A DNA stretch of 64,000 nucleotides from an uncultured Synechococcus sp. (GTDB lineage Bacteria > Cyanobacteriota > Cyanobacteriia > Phormidesmidales > Phormidesmidaceae). The notes beneath the pieces were generated by a model. That model was not told the DNA's origin and made no database searches. It saw only the letters and a program-made list of their open reading frames with translations. The translations under genes were made by a program, and so were the position numbers. The DNA lies in NCBI GenBank assembly GCA_937911865.1, contig CALDSK010000325.1, positions 62,001 through 126,000 on the forward strand. Direction: 5' to 3'. Numbering within the stretch: the stretch's first letter is position 1; each line of letters opens with the position of its first letter. This document shows, in pieces, positions 34,566 through 44,600 of the stretch.

Positions 34566-35228
34566 ATGTCTAATCGATCGATTGAGTTAGACGATCGGCT
34601 CTATAGCTATTTGCTATCTGCTTCGCTGCGAGAGACGGCGGTGCAGGCCGATCTGCGGCAGGTGACGCGCGAGCATCGGCAGGCAAGAATGCAGGTTTCC
34701 CCGGAGCAAGGGCAGTTTATGGCTTTGCTAGTGCAGCTGCTCGGCGCGAGGAAGACGCTAGAGATTGGCGTGTTTACGGGTTACAGGGCGCTGGCCGTGG
34801 CGATGGCGCTGCCAGAAGATGGCCGAATGGTGGCCTGTGATGTGAATGAGGACGACTGTGCGATCGCACGCTCCTATTGGGAAAAAGCCAACGTCGCTCA
34901 CAAAATAGACCTCCGCATCGCCCCGGCTTTAGATACGTTGAATGAACTAATTGCTACTGGTGAGTCGGGCACTTTCGATTTTTCTTTTATCGATGCAGAC
35001 AAAAGCAACTACGACAACTATTACGAAAAGTCTCTTCAGCTGCTTAGACCCGGTGGACTGATCGCTGTAGACAATACGCTTTGGTACGGCCGGGTAGCGG
35101 ATCCGGATGTTCAGGACAAGCGGACAAACCGCATCCGCGCTCTAAATGAGAAAGTCCGAGATGATGAGCGGGTGACGATGAGCCTGCTGCCTGTAGGGGA
35201 TGGATTGTTGCTTGTTCGAAAACGATAA
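34566..35228 (+). CDS. Caffeoyl-CoA-type O-methyltransferase
   Basis: 220 residues. SPEQGQFMALLVQLLGARKTLEIGVFTGYRALAVAMALP carries the SAM-binding strand; FSFIDADKSNYDNYYEKSLQLLRPGGLIAVDNTLWYG is the metal/substrate motif of the cation-dependent family. Its substrate is unknown; homologues act on catechol-like compounds. Starts 3 bp after the SRPBCC gene, so they are one transcription unit. Confidence 0.9.
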   Translation: MSNRSIELDDRLYSYLLSASLRETAVQADLRQVTREHRQARMQVSPEQGQFMALLVQLLGARKTLEIGVFTGYRALAVAMALPEDGRMVACDVNEDDCAIARSYWEKANVAHKIDLRIAPALDTLNELIATGESGTFDFSFIDADKSNYDNYYEKSLQLLRPGGLIAVDNTLWYGRVADPDVQDKRTNRIRALNEKVRDDERVTMSLLPVGDGLLLVRKR

Positions 35229-35245
35229 CAACAACCAGAGCCTGT

Positions 35246-35584
35246 ATGAGTGGAATTGATCGCGAAATCACCCTTGATCTTCGTCATATTGCCAAGCATC
35301 TGCCAAATACAGCACAGAGTGCTCGGCTCTTGCGAAAAGGGCGATCAGCTCACGTATTTAACGACGAAGATACCCTCCTTAGAGTCGCACAAGCTATCAT
35401 AGCGGAAGGCACTTATACAGGTTTTGCTAGGGGTTACGATCGCTACGGATTAATGTTTACTGAGGCGATCGGTGTTCGTATTGGCCCTGATGAATCAACT
35501 CTTCCATTGTTCTACGGCGAGGTAAAGATCGATGCAGACAACCGGTACCACCCCGTCCCGCGCACTCGACCCAGCGAAGAATGA
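35246..35584 (+). CDS. Small protein of cyanobacterial DUF6972-like type, possible RNase toxin domain
   Basis: 112 residues. The first 30 are polar; the rest reads HVFNDEDTLLRVAQAIIAEGTY, RGYDRYGLMFTEAIG and GEVKIDADNRYHPVPRTRP. The order His, helix, beta strands and a closing YHxxPRTRP resembles small nuclease domains of the BECR fold found at the ends of polymorphic toxins. This is inference from pattern, not similarity found by search. Stands alone here, not at the end of a large secreted protein. The next gene overlaps its 3' end by 53 nt. Confidence 0.55.
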   Translation: MSGIDREITLDLRHIAKHLPNTAQSARLLRKGRSAHVFNDEDTLLRVAQAIIAEGTYTGFARGYDRYGLMFTEAIGVRIGPDESTLPLFYGEVKIDADNRYHPVPRTRPSEE

Positions 35585-35801
35585 CTGGAATTTTCTGGAA
35601 GTTTGGGTTGATCCAATGCAATCGCCTCCCTACTTGCTGATGCTTTTAGGTGATAAGTCGGGCCATTGTCGGATTCTGGACCCTGCGGAGCAGTATAAAT
35701 TAATTAAGCAATACGATAGTTACAATCAAGCGCAGCTTTGGCTGCTTGAAGATGAGTATGAACCGCTCGAAGGTCGCTTATCTGAATTTGAGTTGCATTA
35801 G
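35532..35801 (+). CDS. Small acidic protein, partner of the preceding gene
   Basis: 89 residues, Asp/Glu-rich. NFLEVWVDPMQSPPYLLMLLGDKSGHCRILDP and AQLWLLEDEYEPLEGRL look like a compact alpha/beta immunity- or antitoxin-type protein. ATG 35532 is supported by GAGG at 35519-35522 inside the preceding gene, so overlap and coupled translation are likely. No function is known. Confidence 0.55.
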   Translation: MQTTGTTPSRALDPAKNDWNFLEVWVDPMQSPPYLLMLLGDKSGHCRILDPAEQYKLIKQYDSYNQAQLWLLEDEYEPLEGRLSEFELH

Positions 35802-35890
35802 GTTGTTGATCTCAACGGCATTCTCAAAGACGTATTGAGCCTCTAAACAGCTAGGTGGCTTGTAAACAGGCATTTGCCGCCTGCTGAGTT

Positions 35891-36000
35891 GATATAGCAA
35901 ATGTCCTGATGGATTAGGGCATTTGCTCAGGAGCGTTGCTTGTCCGCTATAGGTCGTAGCTTCTCGTTAGTGTCTTAAGCAACTCTTCGAGAGCTATATG
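35891..36000 (+). repeat. Intergenic two-hairpin element, copy B
   Basis: GATATAGC start, GCTATATG end. Hairpin 1 AAATGTCCT-gatggatt-AGGGCATTT keeps pairing although its bases differ from copy A. The AGTGTCTTAAGCAA block is identical to copy A. Ends 8 bp before the trhO stop region. Confidence 0.8.
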
Positions 36001-36007
36001 TAGAAAT

Positions 36008-36913
36008 TTACTCTTTTATATGATTGGTTTTGGCTCTTTTGCTGAGCTGGCGCTGATGTTTGCGATCACGCAGATATCCCATTCTCTCTTTTGTCATCCC
36101 TTCAATACAGTGCGGACAAGACACTTCACTTTCATAGTCCTCAGAGGCTTTATCTGCTTCAGAGACTGGATGCCCACAGGCGTAGCACATATCGTATGAG
36201 CCGGTTTCTAGGCCATGCTTAATGGCAACTCTCTCGTCAAAGACGAAACATTCTCCTTCCCACAGACTCTCGTCTTCAGGGACTTCTTCGAGATATCTTA
36301 GAATGCCACCTTTGAGGTGGTAGACCTCTTCAAAGCCTTGACTGAGCATATAAGATGATGCCTTTTCGCAACGGATGCCACCCGTACAAAACATGGCGAC
36401 TTTTTTGTTCTGAGCCGGATTTAAATTCTCTTTTACATAGTTAGGAAATTCATTAAACACGTCCGTTTCTGGATTGTGAGCACCTTGAAATGTACCCATG
36501 CCAACTTCGTAATGGTTGCGAGTATCAATGACAACAACCTCTGGGTCAGCGATGACCTCATTCCAATCTTTTGGCGCTACATAAGTGCCCACCTGCTTAG
36601 TTGGACTAATCTCTGGTAGGCCGATAGTAACAATCTCTTTTTTAAGCCGAACTTTCAACTTCGCGAACGGCGGCGCTGTCGCGGGAGATTCTTTAATGTC
36701 GATGTCTTTTAGCCGTTCATCTGCTTGAATATGCGAAAAGACAGCGTTGATTCCCTGGCGAGTGCCTGCAATGGTTCCGTTGATACCTTCCTCGGCTAGC
36801 AGAATTGTTCCTTTTACGGCCTGATTCTGACAAATCTCTTTTAGCGGCAGCTGTAAGTCTTTGTAGTCGAGCAGGGCTACAAATTTGTAAAAGGTGGCAA
36901 CGATGAGGGCCAT
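36008..36913 (-). CDS. trhO: tRNA uridine-34 hydroxylase TrhO (rhodanese-type)
   Basis: Oxygen-dependent hydroxylation of U34 in tRNA, the first step toward 5-carboxymethoxy/methoxyuridine. An N-terminal ferredoxin-like part (TFYKFVALLDY, KGTILLAEEGINGTIAGTR), a rhodanese domain with VIDTRNHYEVGMGTF and the active-site loop CTGGIRCEKASSY, and a C-terminal Cys pairs region (CYACGHPV, CPHC). ATG 36913 starts the usual MALIVATFYKF; ATG 36949 adds 12 unneeded residues. About 301 residues. Confidence 0.9.
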   Translation of the reverse strand: MALIVATFYKFVALLDYKDLQLPLKEICQNQAVKGTILLAEEGINGTIAGTRQGINAVFSHIQADERLKDIDIKESPATAPPFAKLKVRLKKEIVTIGLPEISPTKQVGTYVAPKDWNEVIADPEVVVIDTRNHYEVGMGTFQGAHNPETDVFNEFPNYVKENLNPAQNKKVAMFCTGGIRCEKASSYMLSQGFEEVYHLKGGILRYLEEVPEDESLWEGECFVFDERVAIKHGLETGSYDMCYACGHPVSEADKASEDYESEVSCPHCIEGMTKERMGYLRDRKHQRQLSKRAKTNHIKE

Positions 36914-36952
36914 GAGAATTAGCGAGGAGAGTCGGTCGAGATGAATCAATTT

Positions 36953-37894
36953 CTATTTTGCCACCGGATCGTTAGATTCGGTGAAGACGGTTTTGGCTGC
37001 TCTATGTAGATAGGAGTGACGATAGATTAAGGCCTCCATGTTTTCACCATAGCCGCCACCAATAACACAGGCGACTGGGTATCCCCCGTCTTTGCAGGCT
37101 TGGAGCACGGTGCGATCGCGCTCAAATATTCCTGTATCGCTGAGCGCTAGCTTCCCTAGCCGATCGTCTTTATGGACATCCGCCCCTGCGTCGTACATAA
37201 CCAAATCTGGCCGTAGCCGATGCAGTAAAACAGGTAGATGCGATCGCAGCTCTGCTAAATACGCCACGTCCCAAGTATTCTCTGCTAAGGGCACATCCAA
37301 ATCACTCTGCTGCTTGCGCCCTGGAAAGTTAACGCCACAGTGCATCGAGAAGGTAAACACGCTCGGGTCGTTTTGAAAAATGAAGGCGGTTCCGTCGCCC
37401 TGATGGACGTCTAAATCGACAATGAGGGCGGTGCGGATAAGGTTTTGAGACTGGAGGACTTTGAGTGCGATCGCCAGATCGTTAAAAATGCAAAAGCCTG
37501 AGCCATAGCTAGGAAATGCATGGTGTGTCCCCCCCGCTGTATTACAAGCAACGCCATGCTGAAGTGCAAGTTTTGCCGTCAAAATTGTGCCACCGACGGC
37601 GGTACAGGTGCGCTGAACGAGGCCCTGACTCCACGGCAGACCAATACGCCTTTGCGCTTTTACGTCCAAGGTGCCGTTGCAATAGGCCTGTACGTAGTGC
37701 GTCTCATGTACAAGCTCTAGCCATTCGGGGGGTGGGGCGCCGGGCTGATAGAGTTGGCTTTCGGTAATGATGCGATCGCGCACTAGCAGATCTCGCAGCA
37801 TCTGAAACTTCGGCATCGGGAAGCGATGACCAGGCGGTAAAGGCGTGACGTAGGCCGGATGATAGACGACGGGCAGATGAAATGAGCTGTTCAA
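36953..37894 (-). CDS. Histone deacetylase/AcuC-family deacetylase-like protein
   Basis: 313 residues with the Zn-dependent arginase/deacetylase motifs: HETHYVQAY, GGTHHAFPSYGSGFCIFNDLAIA, VDLDVHQGDGTAFIF and YDAGADVHKDDRLG. All metal ligands (Asp, His, Asp) seem present. Targets in bacteria include acetylpolyamines or acetylated proteins; substrate here is unknown. 58 bp separate it from the trhO ATG on the same strand; the VanY gene behind it is 20 bp further upstream, so all three may be in one operon. Confidence 0.85.
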   Translation of the reverse strand: MNSSFHLPVVYHPAYVTPLPPGHRFPMPKFQMLRDLLVRDRIITESQLYQPGAPPPEWLELVHETHYVQAYCNGTLDVKAQRRIGLPWSQGLVQRTCTAVGGTILTAKLALQHGVACNTAGGTHHAFPSYGSGFCIFNDLAIALKVLQSQNLIRTALIVDLDVHQGDGTAFIFQNDPSVFTFSMHCGVNFPGRKQQSDLDVPLAENTWDVAYLAELRSHLPVLLHRLRPDLVMYDAGADVHKDDRLGKLALSDTGIFERDRTVLQACKDGGYPVACVIGGGYGENMEALIYRHSYLHRAAKTVFTESNDPVAK

Positions 37895-37914
37895 GTAGGG
37901 CTGCTTAAGTAGAG

Positions 37915-38922
37915 CTATTCGAGCGGACGACTGGTGGCGTTTCGAGTATCGAGCGTCGGCAGCTGAAGGCCAAGGCTCTCTCGTGATTGTACGCTGCCGA
38001 CATAGCGCCAGTGCCAGGGCTTAAAAGAAAGGCCTTGGTCGTTATTTTCTGGAAAAGATAGCTCGAAGCCGTAGTTGGCCGCGTTGGCTAGCAGCCACTG
38101 ATAGGCCGCCGTGTCAGCAAAGCTGTCATTAATGTCTTGTGTCTGTGGAAGCGAGCCATCTGCCAAATCAACGGCAAAGCCCGTATGATGCTCACTGTAG
38201 CCCGGTGGTGCGCTGACTTTTGCCGCTGCTTCTGGGCTGCCCTGCCGTTCGATTTGGGCGTTGAAAATCGCGCGTTGCTCAGTAATCGTGCGAAATCCGG
38301 AGGCTGGAACTAGCCATATCCCATCTAAGCGGGCCGCGGCAGTCATTTCCAGTAAGGCTCTTGCCGTTTCTGGGTGAAGCGTTTCGGCTCTATGCTCACT
38401 GCCTTCAACATAGCTAGCCACCAGCACCATGTCGTCTTCGTTGCCCTCTGTGTAGGCGCGATGACCATATTTCTCAGCTGGCTGGAGCGCTATTTCTTCT
38501 GCTTGATATTGCGCGACTTGGCCCTGTTCTGATCGATCTTGTCCTGCTTGATCTTGTCCTGGTGCTGGTCGGTTGCTAGTACAGGTCGCGCTACCGGTAA
38601 TGACTGGTGTGATTTTGATCGGGGGTAGGTCATTGACAAAATCGTCGGTGCTAATAGGTCGTAGCTGAATAGCCTCGCTAGTGCGCTGTGGACTGGCCGT
38701 GGGCGTGGCGACGAGCTGATTGTCTGGGAGTACGGCAGCTGTACTTTGGATGGTGACTGGCGAGTTGGTAAGTTCTAGCGTGCTACGGCGGCTGGCGACG
38801 GACTGGCGAATTTCTGTAAATGCAGTGGTGTTCATTCCCAAGCACACTGAAATAATGGCGGTCGGCATAGCCACTTTGACGAGTCGCTTTAGTTTGGGAG
38901 GCAATCGGTTGAATGTCTTCAT
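37915..38922 (-). CDS. D-alanyl-D-alanine carboxypeptidase, VanY type (M15B)
   Basis: 335 residues. N-terminal membrane segment (KVAMPTAIISVCLGMNTTAF), a Ser/Thr/Gln-rich linker that includes a 15-bp tandem repeat (QDQAGQD type, 38535-38564), then the peptidase domain: LVPASGFRTITEQRAIF, SEHHTGFAVDLAD (Zn ligands) and PWHWRYVGS. Acts in the periplasm on peptidoglycan stem peptides. The linker is variable in the family. Confidence 0.87.
   Translation of the reverse strand: MKTFNRLPPKLKRLVKVAMPTAIISVCLGMNTTAFTEIRQSVASRRSTLELTNSPVTIQSTAAVLPDNQLVATPTASPQRTSEAIQLRPISTDDFVNDLPPIKITPVITGSATCTSNRPAPGQDQAGQDRSEQGQVAQYQAEEIALQPAEKYGHRAYTEGNEDDMVLVASYVEGSEHRAETLHPETARALLEMTAAARLDGIWLVPASGFRTITEQRAIFNAQIERQGSPEAAAKVSAPPGYSEHHTGFAVDLADGSLPQTQDINDSFADTAAYQWLLANAANYGFELSFPENNDQGLSFKPWHWRYVGSVQSRESLGLQLPTLDTRNATSRPLE
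38535..38564 (-). repeat. 15-bp tandem repeat in the VanY linker
   Basis: GATCTTGTCCTG core twice at 15-bp distance, preserving frame and coding for repeated Gln-Asp-Ala-Gly. Confidence 0.7.
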
Positions 38923-39566
38923 GCAAGCACCGCTCTATAGAAAGAAATCTGCAGAAATCTGCACTTAGCTTCCGCCATTACGAACAGTTACAACCCTTGC
39001 TATATGAAGCTGAGTGCTCTCAACAAAGCGCAGAGCGCTGTTTGCTGCATAACCGTTTGGGAAGGGGAGCGCTGGGCCCATATGCAATAGCAATACCGAA
39101 CAACTCATGCTGTTGATATCAACTAATATTTATGTAGCATAAAGCACCCGCGCGCTCTAGCCATTTCTCTTCAATTGTCTAAACCTTGTTGAATTCTTTA
39201 ATTAGCGAGTTCAACGCGAATACGTGCGATTGGGTACAGGGCTTGTTCAAAATCGGCAGCAGGGAAGGCGGCTAGTACCTTGCCCCCTGCAATAAATCTA
39301 TTCGACTGAATCTATTAAAGGTTCTGAGAGCTTGCTTATGGATACTACTCATAGAAACAGCGTGAGAAGCTAAAGCTGTTTTTTGGGGGTTACAGAAGAC
39401 GTCTTTAAGAACAGATGCTGTCTGTTGTTCTGTCGCGTTTTAGCTGAGTCTTTTTCGAAGGGTAAGCCTGAGCCCTGTGTGAGTGGTCAGTTAATTTTTT
39501 GGAGTAGCAGAAAAACTATTTTGAGTACTGATACCTAGAAAAGGACATTAACCCAGGAGTCCTCAA
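38923..39566. other. Gap between VanY and the peptidoglycan-binding gene
   Basis: About 640 bp, a divergent region. No gene supported. Imperfect inverted repeats (GTTGAA...TTCAAC near 39188-39215; AGAACA...TGTTCT-like near 39409-39432) are visible but not interpretable. AGGAG at 39553-39557 serves the next gene. Confidence 0.5.
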
Positions 39567-40079
39567 ATGTGTATTACCCCTTCTCTTTCCGTCATTGTGC
39601 TTACTATTGGTTCTCAAGGTTCTACCGTCCGACAGCTCCAGCGTAATCTCAATGCACGATTTCAAGACTTTGGCCTGATGGCTTCAATGTCGCTGACAGT
39701 AGATGGCGTCTTTGGACCTAAAACGTTGATGGCTGTGAAATACCTGCAATGTGTCGGTGGATTTCCGGTGAGTGGACGGGTAGATGAGGCAACCTGGCAG
39801 TTTGGTGCTGATGGCGTTTTGGGCTTGCCCGAACTATCTATCGGTACTCGCCGGACGTCGGTTGCAGCTGTACAGCGGTCGGTTTTAGCCGCAGGGATAC
39901 CAATCACTGTAGATGGCTACTTTGGTGTGAAGACCTCAAAGGCGATCGCCGCGTATCAGCAGCGATTAGGGCTTGAACTTACAGGCACGGTAGACGCTGC
40001 TACCTGGGAAATGGTTGTGCGATCGCGCCTTACAACCCTCCCTTGCGCTGCGCTCTTACCGCGCCGCGCTCGTCGCTAG
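39567..40079 (+). CDS. Protein with two peptidoglycan-binding (PG_binding_1) domains
   Basis: 170 residues. Two copies of the pattern LxxGxxGxxVRxLQ ... VDGxFGxKTxxAVxxxQ ... VDxATW: residues about 12-78 and 90-150 (GSTVRQLQRNLNARF, VDGVFGPKTLMAVKYLQ; VDGYFGVKTSKAIAAYQQ). A hydrophobic N-terminus is short and no clear signal peptide is visible, so export is uncertain. AGGAG precedes the ATG. It lies 87 bp upstream of the KAP-like ATPase in the same direction. Confidence 0.82.
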   Translation: MCITPSLSVIVLTIGSQGSTVRQLQRNLNARFQDFGLMASMSLTVDGVFGPKTLMAVKYLQCVGGFPVSGRVDEATWQFGADGVLGLPELSIGTRRTSVAAVQRSVLAAGIPITVDGYFGVKTSKAIAAYQQRLGLELTGTVDAATWEMVVRSRLTTLPCAALLPRRARR

Positions 40080-40166
40080 CCTGCCCTGTCTAAGCCACCT
40101 TGACTATTAGCAGCAGCGGTATACTGTCAACGACCGCTGATGCTGACACAGAGTTTAATCGGCCTT

Positions 40167-41483
40167 ATGGCTTTAGACCTACCTCGCTTTTATCGTGCTG
40201 CTAACCCTAGCCGCCCGCTCAAGGTGGCTCAAAGTGAAGACCGTCGCTACTACATTAATTTTTCGTCGGTGCGCGGGGGCGACATTATCAGTGAACTGGG
40301 TCGGACAATTGTACGGCTTTCTCCAGACGAGCCGACCAGTCAGCTGTTTACCGGACATATTGGCTGTGGCAAGTCTACAGAGCTGTTTCGCCTGAAGGGT
40401 GGACTAGAGCAACAGAATTTCCACGTGGTGTATTTTGAGTCGGACCGTGACCTGGAGATGGCCGATGTGGATATTAGCGATATTTTGTTAATGATTGCTC
40501 ATCAGGTTACCGAGAGTATGGAATCGGTAGGCGTTCGGCTGCGGCCCAGCTATTTGGAGCAGCTGTTTAGCAATTTGTTAGAGACGCTGCGATCTCCAAT
40601 GGATCTTGGTGACGTTAGCTTTTCGGTGGGGGTCGCTACGATTACGGCTAGGGCAAAAGAAAGCCCCGAGATGCGTAGCCAATTGCGTCAGTATTTAGAG
40701 CCGCGAACGAAAAGCATTATCGATGCGATTAATAGCGAAATTTTAGCGGTTGCCAACGCTCAGCTGAAGGCAAAGGGCAAAAAGGGCCTAGTGGTGGTGG
40801 TCGATAATTTGGATCGAATTGATCCTATCCGCCGGGCCGATGGTCGCAGCCAGTCAGAATATTTGTTTGTAGATCGCGGTGAGCAGTTGAAGCGGCTGAA
40901 CTGCCATGTGGTGTATACAATTCCGCTGGCGTTAATTTTTTCAGACGACTTGCCGCGCTTGGCTAACCGGTTTGGCACAGCGCCTAAGCTGCTGTCTATG
41001 GTGCCTGTCTCGACTCGAATGGGAGAGCCGTTCGCTAGGGGGCGACAGCTGCTGCAAAAAATGGTGTTGGCCAGGGCCTTTCCCAATCTGTCGGAGCGCG
41101 ATCGCTGGCAGCAAATCAAGGTTGTTTTTGACACGCCCGATACGCTGAATACGCTGGTGGCTATTAGCGGCGGCCATATGCGCAACCTGATGCGTTTGCT
41201 CTATGGGTGCTTGCAAAAAGGCGATCCGCCGATTACCAAAGCGATGTTGGATGCGGTGATTCGAGATGAGCGAGATGCGCTGATGGCGCTTATTGATGCG
41301 GCAGAATGGGATTTGCTGTTTGAGGCGGTAGGCGGTGAAGACAATCAGGGAAATGAAGCGTACAATCCACTGTTGCGCAGTCTGTTTTTGTATGAGTATC
41401 GCGATAACGAGGGGCGCTGGTTTGGGTTGAATCCAATTTTGGCTCAGACAAAACGATACCGTGTTTGGCAGGCAAGTCGGTAA
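40167..41483 (+). CDS. P-loop ATPase of KAP/STAND-like type
   Basis: About 438 residues from ATG 40167 (an upstream ATG at 40140 adds nine). Walker A is GHIGCGKST (residues 72-80 counted from 40140), Walker B VVVVDNLDR at about 217-225. The form LDxxxFYRxxxPxRPL at the start is common to cyanobacterial ATP-binding proteins of this group. ISGGHMRNLMRLL near residue 345 and an all-helical end follow. The DNLDR motif recalls KAP NTPases. 162 bp upstream of the WD40-STAND gene; the pair suggests a joint role, possibly in signal sensing or defence. Confidence 0.75.
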   Translation: MALDLPRFYRAANPSRPLKVAQSEDRRYYINFSSVRGGDIISELGRTIVRLSPDEPTSQLFTGHIGCGKSTELFRLKGGLEQQNFHVVYFESDRDLEMADVDISDILLMIAHQVTESMESVGVRLRPSYLEQLFSNLLETLRSPMDLGDVSFSVGVATITARAKESPEMRSQLRQYLEPRTKSIIDAINSEILAVANAQLKAKGKKGLVVVVDNLDRIDPIRRADGRSQSEYLFVDRGEQLKRLNCHVVYTIPLALIFSDDLPRLANRFGTAPKLLSMVPVSTRMGEPFARGRQLLQKMVLARAFPNLSERDRWQQIKVVFDTPDTLNTLVAISGGHMRNLMRLLYGCLQKGDPPITKAMLDAVIRDERDALMALIDAAEWDLLFEAVGGEDNQGNEAYNPLLRSLFLYEYRDNEGRWFGLNPILAQTKRYRVWQASR

Positions 41484-41645
41484 AAGTACGTCTTGATAAG
41501 CATTTAGCCTAATCTGGCTAGGGTTGTGGCCCCTGATGCAGCAGCAAGCCAAGTGCAGATAGCTATAGAATAGGCATCTTGCCCGTCGAACCCATTGAGT
41601 TGTTTATTTAGCCGCCACCTCTAATCTGTTAGCTGCACTTCTGTT

Positions 41646-44600
41646 ATGACAATCGTCAGTGAACAATACTTAGATATTGTTACCTACAACAAAAATGCAT
41701 TGAACAACCTTCGCCGGGCCGTTGTATTGGGCCAGGGGCAGTTTTCGCTGATTTTGGCTCGGGTGAACTATCAGCGACTACAGCGGGTGTTGATGGTTGA
41801 ACTTGGGGTGAATCTGCACTTAGACAAGGTGGAAATTTCGCCGGATGCAACTAGCTTGCGATCTGTGATGGAGGCGGCTGAAGCGTTTTCTCAGGCAGCC
41901 AAATCAGCTAGCGAATCAGCCACTGAGTCAGCTAGCAAATCAGCCGTGGATCCATTTGCTGAACCGCCTGCTGAATTGCCTGCTGAATTGCCTGCTGAAC
42001 CGCCTGTTGAACTGCCGAATGGTCCGTCAGTGTCGTCGTCAGCCGAGCAACCCCGCGCGCTGATGCTAACCGGTCTAGAGCGCGTTTCTGCGGCAGAAAT
42101 AGATGGGTTGCCCTCCCAGCTAGAAAAACTGCTAAAGGCGGCTAACCTGAGTCGTGACGAGCTGCCGAAGCGATTTTCTTATCCGGTCATACTGTGGGTG
42201 AATGATGTTGTTCTTCAGCAGTTGAACCGCTACGCTCCAGATTTGAAGAGTTTTGCGGCTACGCCAATTCGGTTTGAGTACCCCGCAGCGGCTTTGATTG
42301 AGCGTTTGCGATCGCAGGCTGCTGACACCTTTACCCAAATTCTAGACGTCAACAAAGGGATTGTTCTTAACAACTGCCTGCCGCTAAGCGCTAGCATTAC
42401 CGAGCCGTTGGCCGCGCGCGAGCTGAACTTCGCGATTAGCCAGCTGGAGCATTTACCCGCTGCCCAGTCTGATTTGGTGACTAATAGCCTGCTGGCCGAT
42501 CTGTTGTTTTTGCAGGGGCGTAGCCTGCACCAGCAGGGTGAGCTGATTCGCGCCCGGGGCTATTACGAAAAAAGTCTGGTTCATTGGCAGCTAGAAGCGG
42601 CTGATATCCCCGCTGGTGCAACAAAAGAAGGCACCTTGAGAAAGGCTCATGTGCTTCAAAGCCGAGACAAGCAGGCTGTCCTAAAGTTTCACTTAGGGCT
42701 GTGGTGGCGATCGCAAGCCACGCAAGAAAAAGACTCAACGCCAGCCTATCAGCAGGCGCGTGCCTATTTTGAAGGCTGCTTGACCATTTTTCGTCAGCAA
42801 AATCGCTCGGATCGGATCGCTCGCTTTGTTTTGGCACTTGCTGACGTATTGCAAAAATTAGAAGACTGGCCAGCCCTAGAGCAGGTTGCCAAAGAGAGTA
42901 TTCGACTGCATCATCACGATTTGGCCCGGCTCGCTCGCGACTATAGCTACCTGGCGGAAGTGGCGCTAGCCCGCTACCAAGAAGATGCGCAGTCCGAGTA
43001 TTTGAGTCAGGCACAGGGGTTCGCCCAGCAGGCCCTAGAAACCTCTGACCGAGTGCTGCAATCCTATGCCCAAGATGTAGACGGTATAACAAGCGCTTCT
43101 AGTAAAATTGCGCTGCGCTATCACCGAGGCTGTTACTTTTATTTGCTCGCGATCGCTTATCAGCTGCAACACCAAAGTTTAACCGCTATAGAACATCTTG
43201 AAAGAGCCCTCCAAAATATTGACCCTCATTACGATCTCTCTTTATATCGGCGTATTTTGGCTAGACTGTGGCAGCTGTATTTTGACCATAAACACTATGC
43301 TGAAGCCTTTGAAGTAAAACTAGAACAGAGACGGATTGAAACACTCTTTGGTTTGCGTGCTTTTATTGGGGCTAGTCAGATTCAGCCCTTTACACCCAGG
43401 CTTCCCTATTCATCCTCGAATGCAGCCGTTCAGTCTGCTCGCGGCAGCGTCGTTTCTACCGCTAGCGTGATTTCGACAGCCATTGAAGCCTCTGGCCGCA
43501 CAGAAGATATTGAATCGCTAGTGTCTCGGCTCTCACAGCCTCGGTATACGCTTGTGGTGATGCACGGACAGTCGGGTGTCGGCAAAAGCTCTATTCTGCG
43601 CGCTGGGCTAGTGCCTCGCTTGCGCCGTCTGATTAGCGAGGGGCGGACGGCTTTGCCTGTGCTAGTGAGCAGCTACAGCGATTGGATAAAGCAGGTTTAT
43701 AGCGCCATCAATAGTCAGAGTGAAGGTCTGCTTGATCCGGCCATCGATCTGGCAGTCGACCCGGCAGTAGAGTTGGTGCCCGATAGTCAGTCTGCCGATT
43801 CGAATCAGCTGTCTGCGACGCTTTTACTCGATACATTGCAACAGTTAACAAACCAAAAGTATCAGCAGGTGATTCTGATATTTGACCAGTTTGAAGATTT
43901 CTTTTACCAGCATCCTACTTTTGTGCATCGTCGGGGGCTCTACAGCTTTTTGCGAGACTGTCTTGATCTGCCCTATGTCAAGATTGTTCTTTCGCTCAGA
44001 GAAGACTTTTTGCACTATCTGCTGGAATGGGATCGCAACGCCAATTTGAGCATTATCAATAATGACATTTTAAGTAAAGACATTCGCTACTATCTGGGTA
44101 ACTTCACACCTAAAGCCGCTGAAGCTCTCATCAACCAGCTAACTCAGCTGGCAGGCTTTGAGCTAGAGCCTGCGCTAGTGACTGCGTTAGTGGATGAGCT
44201 AGCCGCAGAAACAGGAGAAGTGCGCCCGATTGAGCTGCAGGTGGTCGGTGCTCAGCTCCAGCGAGAAGAGATTACGACGCTATCGGCCTATCGATTGCTG
44301 GGGCGATCGCCTAAAAGTCAGCTACTCAAAAACTTCTTGAACAGCGTGGTGCGCGACTGTGGGCCTGAGAACAATCTAGTGGCCAGATCGATTCTCTATT
44401 TGCTGAGTGAAGGTGAAAACAGACCGCTTAAAAGTCTCTCGGAGCTACAAGAACCGCTGCTACTCGCCAACATTGAGAGTGCGCCACAACAGCTGAGCTT
44501 AGTCCTCGATATTTTGATTGGGTCGGGGCTGGTTTTTGAAGTGCCCGAAGTCTCTGGCGTTCGCTATCAGCTGGTGCATGAATACCTGGCAAGTTTGGTG

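Noticed and set aside
36914..36949. Upstream start for trhO
   Set aside because: The family begins MALIVATFYKF; the additional 12 residues add nothing and shorten the gap to the neighbour to 3 bp.
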